Part shown: positions 37,486 to 50,300 of the stretch, piece after piece
Layout of the letters: every line of letters begins with the position of its first letter
Numbering within the stretch: the first letter of the stretch is position 1
Source of the DNA: Stereum hirsutum FP-91666 SS1
Taxonomy: Eukaryota > Basidiomycota > Agaricomycetes > Russulales > Stereaceae
Reading direction: 5' to 3'
DNA: 64,000 nucleotides
NCBI RefSeq assembly: GCF_000264905.1
Contig: NW_006763149.1
Span: 124,001 to 188,000 of the forward strand
Position numbers and translations under genes: made by a program
Notes under the pieces: generated by a model
Database searches by the model: none
What the model saw: the letters and a program-made list of their open reading frames with translations, nothing else
Told to the model about the DNA's origin: nothing

Positions 37486-38239
37486 CTAGACCAGGTCAGA
37501 AGAACAACTAGGGCTGTAAGCCTTTGAAGAAGGCGCACCAGCAGTGTTCAATTGTCGAATTCGCATCCGCCAGTGATCCATCTGTATTCGTCCTCCTTCA
37601 TCCACCCGCGCCACGACGTTCTTTATACCGTTACCACCCAAATCAGCTACATTCGTCCGCTTTTCCTTCTCCTTCGGAACTAGAGTCTTGACACTCTTAA
37701 TCGCATTCTCCCTGGCAGTGATTAGCCTCCCAGCTTTCTTCACGTCGAGATGTTTCAGTAGGGTGGAGTAGTTATGAGCTTTCGCAGGTGATGGGGCGGA
37801 TTTTGGGGGAGACGTGGCCGTCGGAGAGGTTGCAGAATGGTGGGAGATAGACTTCAGGCGTTTGGATGCGTGTAGTTGAGCATCGTTGTCGTCGCCGTTA
37901 GAGTTGGAGTTGGTAAGAGAAGCGGGATGAGATGTATGCTCCGGAGAGCGGGATCGTTTTCGAGGAATATGCACATCCGGCTGTGTCTTTTGGAACCAAG
38001 GCGGCAAAGATTTTTCAACAGAGGCAGATTCTCCGGGTTTATTAGGTTCACTAGGACTATTAGCGGTAGGTGCATCGTGAGAGGCTGCTAGCAGTGCGGA
38101 TAGCGGTAGTGAAGGCAGTCTCCGACGAAGCGCATCCAGTTCGACACGAAGAGTAGCAAGATAGCAGTAAAAACCTACCGCTCAACTTGAAGACAATCCG
38201 AATACCCAGCAGAAGATAAAGCCTAGACCATGCACTCAT
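37486..38239 (-). CDS. Hypothetical protein, low complexity with basic C-terminus
   Basis: Two exons (38239-38179, 38087-37486) join in frame to 220 residues. The N-terminus MSAWSRLYLLLGIRIVFKLS is hydrophobic with flanking Arg/Lys and could be a signal anchor or mitochondrial signal. A Ser/Pro/Asn-rich linker follows, then a more ordered part with STLLKHLDVKKAGRLITARE, LVPKEKEKRTNVADLGGNG and VDEGGRIQMDHWRMRIRQLN. I do not recognise the family. An upstream in-frame ATG at 38458 would add 73 residues, but the short hydrophobic start seems more natural. It diverges from the GlcNAc-6-phosphate deacetylase gene. Confidence 0.55.
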
Positions 38240-38777
38240 GCCGTATGCTGTCCCGCGAGCATCAGAAAGCAATGTGTTCTCGCCCTGTGCAACGCATGAG
38301 AGGAACTTGTTGTAGTCGATGTCGTGTGGAAGAAAGTTGGAACTGGATGGGCCACATCGCTTGCGATTGGCCGACGGTGCACGTGGGCGGATGTGCCACT
38401 CCGCCTCGCGGAGCGTTGACCGAACCTCCGTCCCCTCAGTTTCGAATTTATCGTTCACAATCGCGGATAACGACCTCTCCCCGATATCCCGCCCCCGACA
38501 AATGGACTCAAGATATCATTCCCGACAGAAATTATGGGTGCATCCATGAATGCAAAATACTATCGAGCTTTCTCAAATCTACTGCAATTATGCCTTCATG
38601 CTCCGCGTTTGACCGCAAACTCATGAAGCACATGTACATCGCCCAGAGCCATCCAGTCCATATGGCCTTGACTGGTAGTCGATTCCTGATACACGGACGT
38701 CCGCGCTGGTTGTCACTTGCTCTTGACCACCACCATCCCTACATTTGACCCCCTCAGGGAATTGATTCTCGCTCAGC
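38240..38777. other. Divergent promoter region
   Basis: About 540 bases separate the hypothetical gene and the deacetylase gene. Both promoters must lie here. A plus-strand open frame (38230-38748) spans it but has no domain and would overlap the divergent gene's start. Confidence 0.45.
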
Positions 38778-40863
38778 ATGACTTCCCCCAACGGTCTCGT
38801 CTGCTTTACCAACTGTTTAATCCCTCTTGAAGATGGGAGTCTAGTCGAGAAGGACCTTTGGATTGACGAGAGAAGAGGTGTCATTCTGAATGCACAGGTG
38901 AGCTGGCAACATGGGAGTCCAAGCGGCGAAAATAGGACTGATGGATTCGCGTGACGCAGCAAACGTTCTTCGCCCGAAAGGAGCGGCCGGCGCGTATTGT
39001 AGACCTTGGAGGCAACATCATCAGGTACTTTCGAATCCTTCTTCATCTCAATACAGAAGGCTCACGTATTTCTGCAGTCCTGGTTTCCTTGACATACAGA
39101 TCAATGGTGCCTACGGCTTCGATTTTTCCGTATACGAAGGCGACGATGAGCTGTATAGAAAAGGCCTCTTACACGTCTCTGAAAGCATTGTAGAGACAGG
39201 AGTCACCTCGTAGGCTATCCAACAGTTTCCTTACAAGCCGCCTAGGCCTAGCTAATTAGTTCCTATCAGCCTTATCCCGACTATTATCGTATGTCCTTGG
39301 TGTGACTTTCATGAATGTCTTCGAGGTGCTGACGTCGACCTCACAGACCCAAGAGAAATCTCTCTATCCCAAACTCCTCGATCTTCTTCGTCCGATTTCA
39401 CCAGAGAATGGTGCAAACCTTCTCGGGTGGCACGCCGAAGGTCCCTTCCTCCAACTTGCTAAGAAGGGCGCGCACGCCAGCCCATTCCTTCGTTCCGCCC
39501 CCGAGCGTATCGCCACCTTCGAAGAAGTCTACGGTGCTGCGAATCTCGCACACAAGGAAGATTGGCTCATGAACCCCACAGATGACGCGTCCACGGGTGT
39601 CCGCATCATTACAGCCGCTCCTGAAATCGAGGGTGTGATGGACACAGTGAAGGACTTGACGGAGCGTGGAATTGTATTCTCTATTGGCCACAGGTATGTG
39701 TTTGTTTTTGGCAGCAGACACTCTAGCTGAAACCGACACTCTCAGTATTGCCACTACGGATATCGCGACGTCTGCTGTCCGCCACGGTGCGAGGTTGATC
39801 ACCCATCTCTTCAACGCCATGCCTCAACTGCACCATCGCGACCCATCCATCATTGGTCTTATCAGCGCTTCTCCTCACCTGGACCCGCCCAGCTTCACTC
39901 CTATCACCACAAATGTCGCGTCTTATGGAGGTCTCGCTATGAGTCCGACCAGCACCACCCCAACTAGTCCTATTCGCTCTGGAACCGGGACTCCCACCGT
40001 TCACGCGCACTCGGAAGCATTTGACGATGGAGAGACTCCACCCCAAACGCCTATGTTGGCAGCGGCGAAGAAGGAGAGCAGGGTGCCAAAGCTTGAATTG
40101 CCCGAAAGAAAGGAAAGCAGGTCGGAGTTGCACCTTGACAAGGGACAGGTGGCGGATATGGCGTTTGAAAGGCCGTTCTATGAGCTCATTGTGGATGGAA
40201 TACACTCGCACCCAAACTCCGTCAGAGTGAGTGTTCTGATTAATTCTTGATTTTGCGTGAAGATGTTGATGGTTTTTATTATTATCATTATTCCAGTTGG
40301 CATACAACACCTACCCCGAGGGCTGTATCCTTATCACCGATGGTGAGCCACATTCAGCCAAGATATTTTTCTGCAAACCATCTAATCTATGTACCGTAGC
40401 TATGAAAATTTTGGACCCCCATCTCAAGGATGGTGTTCATGAATGGCGCGACGGCAAACGCTTTGTCAAACAAGGTGTGAAGCTCTTCCTAGAAGGGACC
40501 GACACATTAGCCGGAAGGTATGTCGCGTCATTCCTTGACTGGTCTCTTCTGTCTTGTTGACTTGTGTGACGTAAAGCGTTGTAACTCTCGACACCTGTGT
40601 GCGCAACTTCTCCCGCTTCACCGGCTGCTCATTGGGCGAGGCTATCAAGTGTGCCACCTACAATCCTGCACGGTGAGTACAATTTTCGACATGTCTTATG
40701 AGCATTAAAACTAAACAATTTGAAACTTCACAGATGCTTAGGCATCGAGAATAAGAAGGGTACGCTGCGTCCAGGTGCAGACGCAGATCTGGTCGTCTTG
40801 GATAGAAAGGGCAATGTATTGAGTACTTGGATGAAGGGGAAGCAGGTGTGGGCTCACACCTAG
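38778..40863 (+). CDS. nagA: N-acetylglucosamine-6-phosphate deacetylase
   Basis: Ten exons (38778-38897, 38960-39024, 39078-39209, 39270-39288, 39347-39693, 39746-40226, 40297-40342, 40400-40517, 40577-40672, 40734-40863) give 517 residues. Amidohydrolase landmarks appear in order: SPGFLDIQINGAYGFDF, GWHAEGPFL (metal Glu), IGHS and THLFNAMPQLHHRDPSIIG (metal His), DGIHSHPNSVR, ILITDAM (catalytic Asp) and GTLRPGADADLVVLD. The enzyme converts GlcNAc-6-phosphate to glucosamine-6-phosphate and acetate in the cytosol, the route by which chitin-derived GlcNAc is used or recycled. About 70 residues of Ser/Thr/Pro-rich insert (from SPTSTTPTSPIRSG) separate ITTNVASYGG from the DGIHSHP motif. Exon 4 is 19 nt. 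Confidence 0.95.
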
Positions 40864-41235
40864 AATGCAGGCTGTGCCTCACGTTGTTTTTATCTCCTTT
40901 AACGGTTCAGGATGGGGCGCCTTGTTGTGCTATGTTCTGCTTGGGTCACTGATATGTTTGAATCACTGTATTCTGCACTGTATGAAATAGTGTGGCGCGC
41001 CACAGTGCGACAATGACCGGCTACGCGATCACGTGGCACTCATGTAAACGCCGACCTTGTCGCGATTAGCGCGAAGCCGCTTTTTTCTCCATTTCCTCCC
41101 CTTGTCTTCGTCACCGTCTTCATCACCGTCAACGTGTCCAAAGAAGAGGACCTTTTGTGAGTCCATCATCTTTCGTTCCCACTCAAGAGTCCTCAATGCT
41201 CACAGTTTTTTTTTCAGAATAAGTGAATCCTGCGG
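40864..41235. other. Intergenic region
   Basis: This holds the 3' UTR of the deacetylase gene and the promoter of the next plus-strand gene. CT-rich sequence precedes the start codon. Nothing else was recognised. Confidence 0.5.
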
Positions 41236-42038
41236 ATGGCAATCATTCAGTGCGAGAATCCGGCGTGCAGAACCGTACAGCCTTTCTACCAGATTTATCA
41301 ACCCCTAGTGGGAGACGCGCAAGGAAGAGTCGTACGCGAAGATCTCTGGACGTTCGATCCCAATACAGGGAGGTGCGTCGGTGATGCGTCGAACAGACCG
41401 GGTGGACTGCCTCGAGCTCAAATGTGTTTCGGTTGCCAGTACGTCTCTTCTTCCTCTTTATGTACATACGCACATTGGTTGCCTTTATTTCATTCTCGTT
41501 TCATCTTTTCATATTTATTTTCTTGTAGTCAACGAACGGCCTGGATCTACTCCTCTGATCCTGCTCCTCCCGCTCCGTCAACCTGGAACCCCACTCCAGC
41601 TCAGCAGCAACAAGTCCTCAACGCACAGCCTGTCTGGTCCGTGAGGGCTGGCGGTAAATGTTGTAGTTGTCGAGGAAGCAGTTGTCAGGGTACATGTGGA
41701 TGCTCCGCTGCTGGGAGGGCATGTTCCGTTCTGTGTGGGTGTGGCGGCCGGTGAGTCCCTCAGTCGATTTCTCGTCTCTCAGCTCTAATGCCCGCGCGTT
41801 ATTCAATCTGGTATTCCTGCTCGACGATAAATTGTGTTCTAGAGGAGCCAATGGACACTGCCTTAACGGATTCACTCCTCCTGCTGATGCGGATCCTGGC
41901 CGCAAGAAGTGCGGCTGTTCTGGGGGATGCGGGCTATCGTCTTCGTACATTGGGTCCCAGTGCGGATGTGCCGCGCTTGCAGTAGGCTGCTCGGACGCCT
42001 GCAACTGTCGGGGCAACTGCATGAATGGGCACCGTTAA
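41236..42038 (+). CDS. Cys-rich CXC (tesmin/TSO1-like) metal-binding protein
   Basis: Three exons (41236-41438, 41529-41750, 41843-42038) give 206 residues. The N-terminal part (MAIIQCENPACRTVQPFYQI) has paired cysteines, closed by MCFGCHQRTAWIY, suggesting a small zinc fold. A Pro/Gln linker leads to two Cys-rich modules: KCCSCRGSSCQGTCGCSAAG followed by RACSVLCGCGGRG, and KKCGCSGGCG followed by QCGCAALAVGCSDACNC. The first closely follows the CXC/TCR repeat of tesmin/TSO1 proteins (C-x-C then AAGR-x-C-x-x-x-C-x-C). Such repeats bind zinc and often DNA; metallothionein-like metal storage is an alternative given the small size and high Cys content. I see no signal peptide. Confidence 0.75.
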
Positions 42039-42366
42039 TATCCTACACCTGCTCTGATTATGGATTTTGTCCCATTGTGGGCTTGTTGGTCGTTCCCCGC
42101 GTTCTGCTGGTTTTCTTCTTAGGCCGCGAGGGTGCAAGGTAACTGAACCGTCGAGACTTTGAATGCCTGGCCACCAATATCGTTGGTAGCAAAAGAATGC
42201 CCTTATCCCAAGGCCTCATTATCATTGCTATCTAAACACTAGACATTTTCTGTTCCTAGTATCGGAGCTCGGACCGAGGATCAAACACCCTTCATATAAG
42301 TATCTTCCTGGAAACAGTAAATCGGGTTACTCCTCGCCGTCCGTCTCGATGTTACAGTATTATTGG

Positions 42367-44385
42367 ATGGCAAGTATTGCCATGATGTCGTTCCAACTAC
42401 TACCGAGTGTCAGCGGTGCCGTGGTCAGTGAGTGATGCGATTCCTTGTTCGCTTCATCTTCCGTGCTGACCAGAGCACCATGATAGAGGATACCTTGAGA
42501 TGGGGGTCGGCTCAAGACGTAGGTCTCGACCCGTTCTATGTCGGTGCCTTTGCGGACGTCGCGATCGTGAATACTACGTTCTATGAGGGATCCAACCATT
42601 CCATCATGCCGGGGGCGGTCACCCTTGCAGTGCAGGACGGAGTTGTTGTGTCGCATCAGGCTACTGGTACGTTTGTCAAGGCCTTTCGGTGCTCTTATAT
42701 GTACTCAATCTATTTACAACCTTATGAAGGATATGCGTACAAGTATGCTGATTATAATGGAACATACCTACCTTGGTGGGAAATGGTGTGTTGTCTTTCA
42801 TAGCGCTATCTGTCGGTCCTCATTCTGATATGTATATTCTCCCTTCGCGTGCGGCACGAACGTAGATTCCCATGACGAGGGATACCATATTCGACTTGGC
42901 TTCACTCACGAAGATGTTTACCGGTACTGTAGCAGGTACCCTAATGGACGAAGGTATATCCTCGCGGTGCGAACACCTTTATTTTTAACTGAATCGTATA
43001 CTACAGGACTGTTAACCTTGAATGCTTCTGCCGCATCCTACGTCCCGCTCTTCGCCTCTAACGGCAAAGGCAAGCATGTTATTTATAACAACGTCATGCA
43101 TCGCTGAACTCTATTGAACTTCTCAACTCTAGAGAATATTACTATCTTGAACCTGTTCACTCACACCTCTGGTCTACTGCCCGGTTAGTTGCGCATTTCG
43201 GCAAAACTGCGTAGATACAAATGCTCAACTTCCGAACATGGTCCCGTGTTTCGTAGACCCTGTACCAGACCTATGGACAAATTATAGCTCAATAGAGGAA
43301 CGAATTGAAGCGTTCTTGACGACGACCCCCGAGGCACCTCCCAATACGGAATACGTTTACAGCGATATCAATGTGAGTGCCACACACTTTTTCGAACAGC
43401 GTGGGCTCTTTTGTGCTTATATGGTGACTAGTTCATGACTCTGGGTCACATATGCGAAGTCTTGACGAATAAGACGTTAGACGCGCTAATTCGTGAACGC
43501 ATAACGGAACCGCTCGGCATGTCTAGCACTCGTTTCAACCCGCCTGAGGAGTGGAAGTCCAAGATTGCTCCAACAGAGTATCAGTACGGCCTACCGGACG
43601 GAGTGGGAGAGCTTGAACCTAGAAGGCCACAGCCAGTTTGGGGATCGGTGAGCCTGTTCATTTTTGTCACGCATGTGTTTCTATGGTCTTTCGGAACTAA
43701 ATTCTTACTTGTGGCCATCTGCATCTGTAGGTGCATGACGAGAACGCGTGGGCTCTTGGAGGGGTGTCCGGACATGCCGGTCTGTTCAGTACGGCGTACG
43801 ACCTCGCCATATTCAGTCAGATGATTCTCAACAACGGAACATACGGAGGAAAAAGGATCCTTCAGCCTGAAACTGTCGATAAGTTCTGTACGTCCTTGCC
43901 TCTCTTCTTTGTCTCCCCATATGCGGTATGTTTCTTCCTTCACGCGGTCCATTAATTGGTCGGTTGCCCGTCTCCAGTCTACAATTATAACACTGCATTC
44001 CCTGGGGATGATCATGGGCTCGCATGGGAGATCAATCAGTACTATTGGGGTGGCCTGCTCGCGACTAATCAGACCATTGGTCACAGTGAGTCAAAGGCGA
44101 GATGTGGTCTGACATTTTATCGCTCATCACACCGTTTCTGATCTTCCAGCGGGTTATACGGGTACGAGCATTGCGATCAAGCGGGATACCAACACAATAG
44201 CGATTCTGCTTACCAATCGGTACGTCCTTCTTGTCGAGTTGCCGTTGCCACGAACGGTCTTAAACAACAGACGGATTTCTTTGCGAACATATTCCAGCGT
44301 TCACCCGAATCGGAACTGGGGGAGCAATAATCCAGCTCGTGAGGCGGTCGGGACAATGCTCGCGCATTCGCTAGGTATCTTCTAA
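42367..44385 (+). CDS. Secreted beta-lactamase-like serine hydrolase 2
   Basis: Twelve exons (42367-42423, 42474-42666, 42730-42785, 42866-42953, 43007-43069, 43133-43183, 43257-43372, 43432-43647, 43731-43887, 43978-44085, 44150-44219, 44298-44385) give 420 residues. A signal peptide (MASIAMMSFQLLPSVSGAV) precedes the fold: DLASLTKMF (SxxK nucleophile), LNLFTHTSGLLP, YSDINFMTLGH (YxN-type motif with Asp), GVSGHAGLFSTAYDLAIF and IGHTGYTGTSI (third motif). Their arrangement is closer to bacterial CubicO/YbbE-type hydrolases than hydrolase 1 is. The 43069/43133 intron has a GC donor (GCAAGC). Substrate is unknown; cell-wall or ester substrates outside the cell are plausible. Confidence 0.88.
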
Positions 44386-47300
44386 TCTGTAACAATTTGT
44401 CGCACTCTCCCTCCATGGATCAAATGGTGCCTCCTATATAGAGTGCACAACTGATGGCTCGCCTTCCCTGATCGACATCGCTCCAAAGCGAGGCCTTAGA
44501 TAGCATTATATGCTTTGCGACGCTTTTGATGTTGAACGGTCAAGCAACGTGCCGCAGACTGTCGATCTCTTGCCTCGCAAGGCTCCTCGGGTAAATAGGT
44601 TGATCTCGATCAGAACAACTCTGCAATCCAAGATCCTGACATTCCACATGAACTCGAGAACTTCTTCTATCTTCCCCTTTCTGAGTGCTAGGGCGTGCGA
44701 TTGCGAATATCAAATGCTGTAGACACCGGCTCATCTTTGAAGGTGAGTGAACAACACTTTACCTCGGACGAGATTGGGAAAGCTAACTTTTGAAGCTTGT
44801 GGTGCCCTCTATCGTAACCCTTACGTGCATGAGTTTCTCTCTATGTTCACCATGGGAACTTCTTCCATGTCGGAAGGTGGCCCTTTCCGTACGAACAATA
44901 GGTCCAATGCGCTTGCGGCAGCGGCGAAATATATCCAAAGTGTTGCTAGGCATCAACGAGATAGTGAGGGCCCTTCACCGCTGAAACATCGTATTGGATA
45001 CTGGCCTCGTTTGATGGGCTAGTACGCTACTGGGTTCAAGAAAATTATTGCGCTGATCTTTCGCATGGTCGAGGAACGTTAAGCTACCTCCATTGGTCGA
45101 GTCCGTACGCCATTTGGAACGCTGAAGTCGCCGGACGTGCCGATATGATGCGAGGAGTCTGGTCGACCAACGGCGAGAGAACTTCGCGATGTCGACCCTG
45201 AAGCATGAAGACATGTGTGACGAGGACACGATCTGTCGTTTGAACATTTACTCCATCGAATATCCATTCGTGGGCGATACTATACTCGAGTATGGAATGC
45301 TGAAGACGCTTAGCTTATGATTCATGAACACAAACTACCTTGGGCCTTGGGGCCTGCTTGAAAGTTCAGAGCAGCACGCCATTCGAAGTCTTGTGTATCA
45401 TGCGTTCCTGCTGTGGGTGTCCCGGTGTGTCCTCCGTACTCTCTCACGTGTATTTCCATTTACTATGGCTCCAACTCCCACCTATCGACCATTGTGCGAT
45501 CATTATTGACCCTGTCTCCCCTTGCTAGGTCGGACCGACCGTCCTGCTCTCAGCAGAATAGGCCGTCGGATCTCCAGTAAGAGGAAAACCGGTCCGTCCC
45601 GTTCTTCATGCGGTTGCCACCACTCGTGCTTGACCGGGCTGTCTCTGCTAGACCGCCTCCGAACTCTTTTCTACGTATAGGTACTTACAAGCCGATGACC
45701 GTGTCACGCTGCACACTGTGAAGTGCAGATCGCCGGTGTGACCCTTCTCCCCGGGCCACCCAGCCCGTCGCCACACCGAGAATGTCGGTGGGGACCCCTC
45801 TTTTAGCTGCCCGTCGACAAGCACACTCGATCGACGCTGATGTACCACAGCACTGTAGCGTAAGTCTCCCTTCCACCGTCCCGCAGGATAATCGGGCAAC
45901 AGACCGATATTATCTACTAACCTCTCTGGGTGTGAAGCGCATGCACTCAAGTCCTGGGATCATACACCCGAGCAATCGTGGAGGTTAGTCCTTCGCTCTT
46001 CTCGCAAGTATCGGCATATGCTCCGCTCGAAAGGTCTTTCTCTCTCTTAGTGCCTACTCAGCGGACACAGTATTTCGGTGTACCGATGTGCAGAAAATGT
46101 AGGCTCGAGGACAGGATGATGTCGAAGTGTTCGGAGCGCCTGGGCAATATTTCCTTTTTGGTTGGTCGCCGGTAGGGTGTGTCTCCTTCAAGTGAATATT
46201 CCGTGTTAGTTGTCTGAGCTTTGGGGTGATGCTCGGAGGATCTGTCTTCATTCTAGCGAGGTTAGTGCCGTGATTCATTGGAGGTCCTCAAACGCTGCTT
46301 TGAACTCTAAGACTGGTTCGCAGAATTCTCGTCCTCTGAGTAGAAAAAAAAACAGATATTTCTGGGCGGTGAGACTGATCCAGATGTTCTTCGTCTTCAT
46401 TCCTTCCTCATCTAGTCTGTCTCGCGCTAACTATACAATCCTTCCGGTAGCCCCAAAATCGCCGGTCATGGCCGCACCTGCGCCAAGCCTAGAGGTATCG
46501 AACGTTCAATATCCAACATTGCGCTTTTGGCGCTAAAGCGAGAGTCGCCGCAACGCACGAGCTCAAGCGTGAGCACGAGGTAGATGTGTCCGACTGGATC
46601 GATTTCCAGATTTATCCTTTCCTCCATATGTTGAGATGAAGCTGAGCCGACCTGCATGTTGGGCGCAATGTCAGGGTCTGTCGGTTCTACCGTGTACATT
46701 TCCATCAACGATGGTACAGTAGAGGCCGTTACCGTGTGATTATGCGGAGAATACAGTAGACCTAAGGAGCCGGGATTGACAGCTTGGGATGGGGATGGAT
46801 AAGTAATCATGAACAGTAAGCCGACTTTGGAATTTAATCCGAATACTACGACTCCAACTTGTTCTTCCTAAACAGTTCATAACGCAGGCGTTGTGCTACC
46901 ACTGCTTCGATAGGGGATCAGCGAGACGCCGACTGTTTACATGTTTAGCGCCGCAATCTAGTCTGTTTTGTTCGTCGGACAGAAGGCAAACGGCGCTTGT
47001 ACGGTATCGGAACTATCATTCTCACTGCTTCAGTATGTTGCATTAGCGGACGAGGCGATGTGTCGCGACGAAGTCTGTGTGGTCGTCAACTGTCAAGAAC
47101 TTGTGTCAGGTAAATATATGACTATGTACGGTGGCGGTGGCGCGCCACAGCTCCGTGTAGTTCGTTGACAGTTGACGATCCGAGTCGGGGGAGCACGGAG
47201 GTATTACTTAGTACATAGAGTCACGGAGGCAAAATCCAACGACACAGGAAAGGCTGCTTCCCATCGTCGTTGACAATGACACACCCCGACCGGTATCGAG

Positions 47301-50300
47301 CAAAGTCCTGCCTCGTCGGGTCGGCGTACTCATTGCCAACCATTTATTTCCGTGGGCGCTCACTGAATTGAACCGCACACGATTTCGTCCCGACCTAGAG
47401 GCTGTACAAACACCTTCTTTTTCTAAATTGAATCCACAGGGGTTTTATGATTTATGAATCAACAAAGAACCACTCTAGAAGGGCGACAAACGTCCTTCAA
47501 ACACGTTCTACGAAAACTTCCGAATGCTATAACACGAGTATCACACTACGCCTTCCTACTATTCCGGGCGGTCCATCGCTTCAACGCGCGCTTTCAAATT
47601 AAAGTTGAACGTCCGCTAGAACCACTACGAGGCCGGACGAGCCCCCCCAGACTCTGCTTCCAACTTTGACCTCAGCGCTCTCGCTCTCCGGGTCCGACTA
47701 CGGGTTCATAGGGAAAAAATTCATTGAAACTGTTTAAAGTTGCAAAAGATCTCGTGCGTTTAATTATTCGGGCGTTCCGTTCACGACTTGATTTCGGTTT
47801 GATGGCGGCCGTCCTTCCTCGCTACTGTGTTTGATGCGCTGATGCCACTAGGGAAAAAGCTACCTACGGTCCCGCCTCGTGCACCATGGGGTGTATGTAA
47901 ACAGTATAGATAGTGGATAGTGGGTCAGTGGTCCAATGATTGAATGGCCAACATAGTGTAGTACTTCGGAGTTGGATGGAGAATATATGGCCGGAGGCCC
48001 ACCGTCCATCTATCACGAGGCGACATTGTGTGATGCTTATTCCTTGTGCGACCTTACACTGCGCATTCGTACGTCCTCGAAGATCGAAGAGATATTTTGA
48101 TGGGTTGGGATTCAATATTCAGATGAGAGACGAGACGAGACTCGTCTCGAGTCGCATCAGGAAAAAGCTGGAATCATTTGATCGGACTTGACTGAGCTCA
48201 TGCTGTGCTGTGCTCCGAGTCGTCCATCTGTTCGACTAGTACGGTCGTACAATGCTAATTCGTCGAGCCTCATCACGGACTGTACTAGGACTGTACACAT
48301 CCATCATATCAACGTTCACTTGAATCGGGGTGAACTTGTAGGATAGGTGCAGTCAATAGTGCGGGTTGTCAAATAATCAGATCGATATCAAGGTGGGGTT
48401 TGTTGGTTTCTAAGACCCCGAACCAAGCTGCGTCGACGTCGCTGATGGGAACGAAGTTGACAGTTCTGCGGTGGGTCGTCTTACTGTAGTGTTCTATATG
48501 ATACAGTAGTCAGTGTAGTAGTAAGTCAGTCAGTAAGTATATCACCTACGCCACAACGAAAGGATGACTGTATCTCCTGCAGCCCTGATCATTGTGATTT
48601 CTATGACGCAGCGTCTGATCCACCGAGCTGAGCTGAGAGAGCTACCGACCAGATTTCATGAATCATACCAATCAGACAAATGTGTGTACCAGGACTGTCG
48701 ATGGGCACCTACAGTACGAGTGCAGCTGACGTCGGAAGGTCGGCGGCATCGCTCAGTTACTTAAACTGAATGGTAGAGAGAGTGAACAGCGATCAGCGTG
48801 CGTCGCGATATGTATCGCCTCCGGTGATACTCACACAAGCCTGTAGTATGCAGGTGAACACTGAAGAGCGAGTCGAATTTCGAACGCAAACACGGTGCAG
48901 CACAGCTCGATGTCTAACTGCGGATAGAGGAATAAACGAGGGATCATCACAGATGACGCTAGTGCGGATGGTGAGACACTTTTCCACAGCCTACAGGAGG
49001 TCAATCCGCGGAAGAGAAACAATGTGAGCTTCGTCGCTCGTCGTAACCAGTCCCCGGTCATGTTTCATTCGCAGCGGTGCGGGTCTTCCGAGCAGTTAGT
49101 GAATATTGAACGACAAACGAGGGTTCGATGTACGTTATTCAGTCCAGAGTCGAACAGAGCGCGTGAGCGAACGAAGAGCGAAACACGAGAGGAATACTCA
49201 AGCAGACTTTGCGTCCTGGGGAGGTACGAGATGGATAGAGCGGGATGTGCGATGTCTCGCGGGTACGCTCAACCAAGGATTCACGGCTCGAGACGGAACG
49301 TGTGAAGACAATGATGGATTGCCTGAAAGAGGCGCAGGAGCAGGACGCTCACTGGCTCTTGAAGCCTGAGGCATTTAGTTTTCGAAACAAAGGTTTCCTT
49401 TCAATTGAAGGACGTGCTTCTTATGGGAGACTGACGCACTGTGAATCCTTCATTGCCTGACTTGGCAGGGGACACGCTTGAAAATGATTGAGTCGTCGGG
49501 CGTGGCACTCACCGGGCCTGGACGGAGGAGAATTCAATTGGAGGAGGGAAGCCGTGGCGGGACCGAGTGGTGAATGTTCACAGGCGTTCTGGTTGGCCTA
49601 GAGAGCGCAATGGTCTCAAGAACTGAGCGAGTGAGAAGGCAAAAGGGTTCTGTGGGATTGATTGGAGGAGTTGTGGAAGAGACTGCGTGCTCGTACCATG
49701 CCGCTTGTGAATACCTTTGAACACAGTGAGAACCAAATACGGAGGTCAAGACCACCGAGTGAAATAGAGATGGATATCGTGATAGACGTTCGCAATGCAA
49801 TCGGAGCATGAAGTGAGAAATGCGAGAGACGGGGGAGAGACATTCCATACAGTCGATCTCGGGTCCGAGCATGGATGTTGTGGATTAGATATGGTTTCAG
49901 GGCGACGAGTACGAATGAAGGGTTGTGAAGATGTGACTGCGAGCAAAATGTGCGGTCTATGTGAAGGAGACCTAGTTTGAATAGAGATTTTATGGATTAG
50001 GGGCGAACAAAAGGCAGGCACGCCACAGTACTAGCAGTCGCCTGGACAGAAGCTAGAGCAAGGCGGATAAATGAGGGACAGAAGCCGAGACAAAGAGTAG
50101 TCTTGTGTTTTCCTGACATTCTCGAAAGAAGTTAGGCATGCCAACGGTACGGAGGCGGAAGCATTATGTCGAACGTTCGGACAAAGTTAGTACTCGGAAG
50201 CAACAGGGGCCACCGGAGTCGTGCCACCGTCATCGTGTGTCTGGATCACGGACAGAAGCTGTCGGGGCAAGTGACTGAGTGTTCGCATGGAGAGAGCGAA

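Noticed and set aside
37086..37538. 150-codon minus-strand frame
   Set aside because: It overlaps the hypothetical gene in a different frame and has no recognisable feature.
48130..48146. 17-bp palindrome GAGACGAGACTCGTCTC
   Set aside because: An isolated palindrome of this size in 64 kb could arise by chance, and nothing adjacent gives it context.
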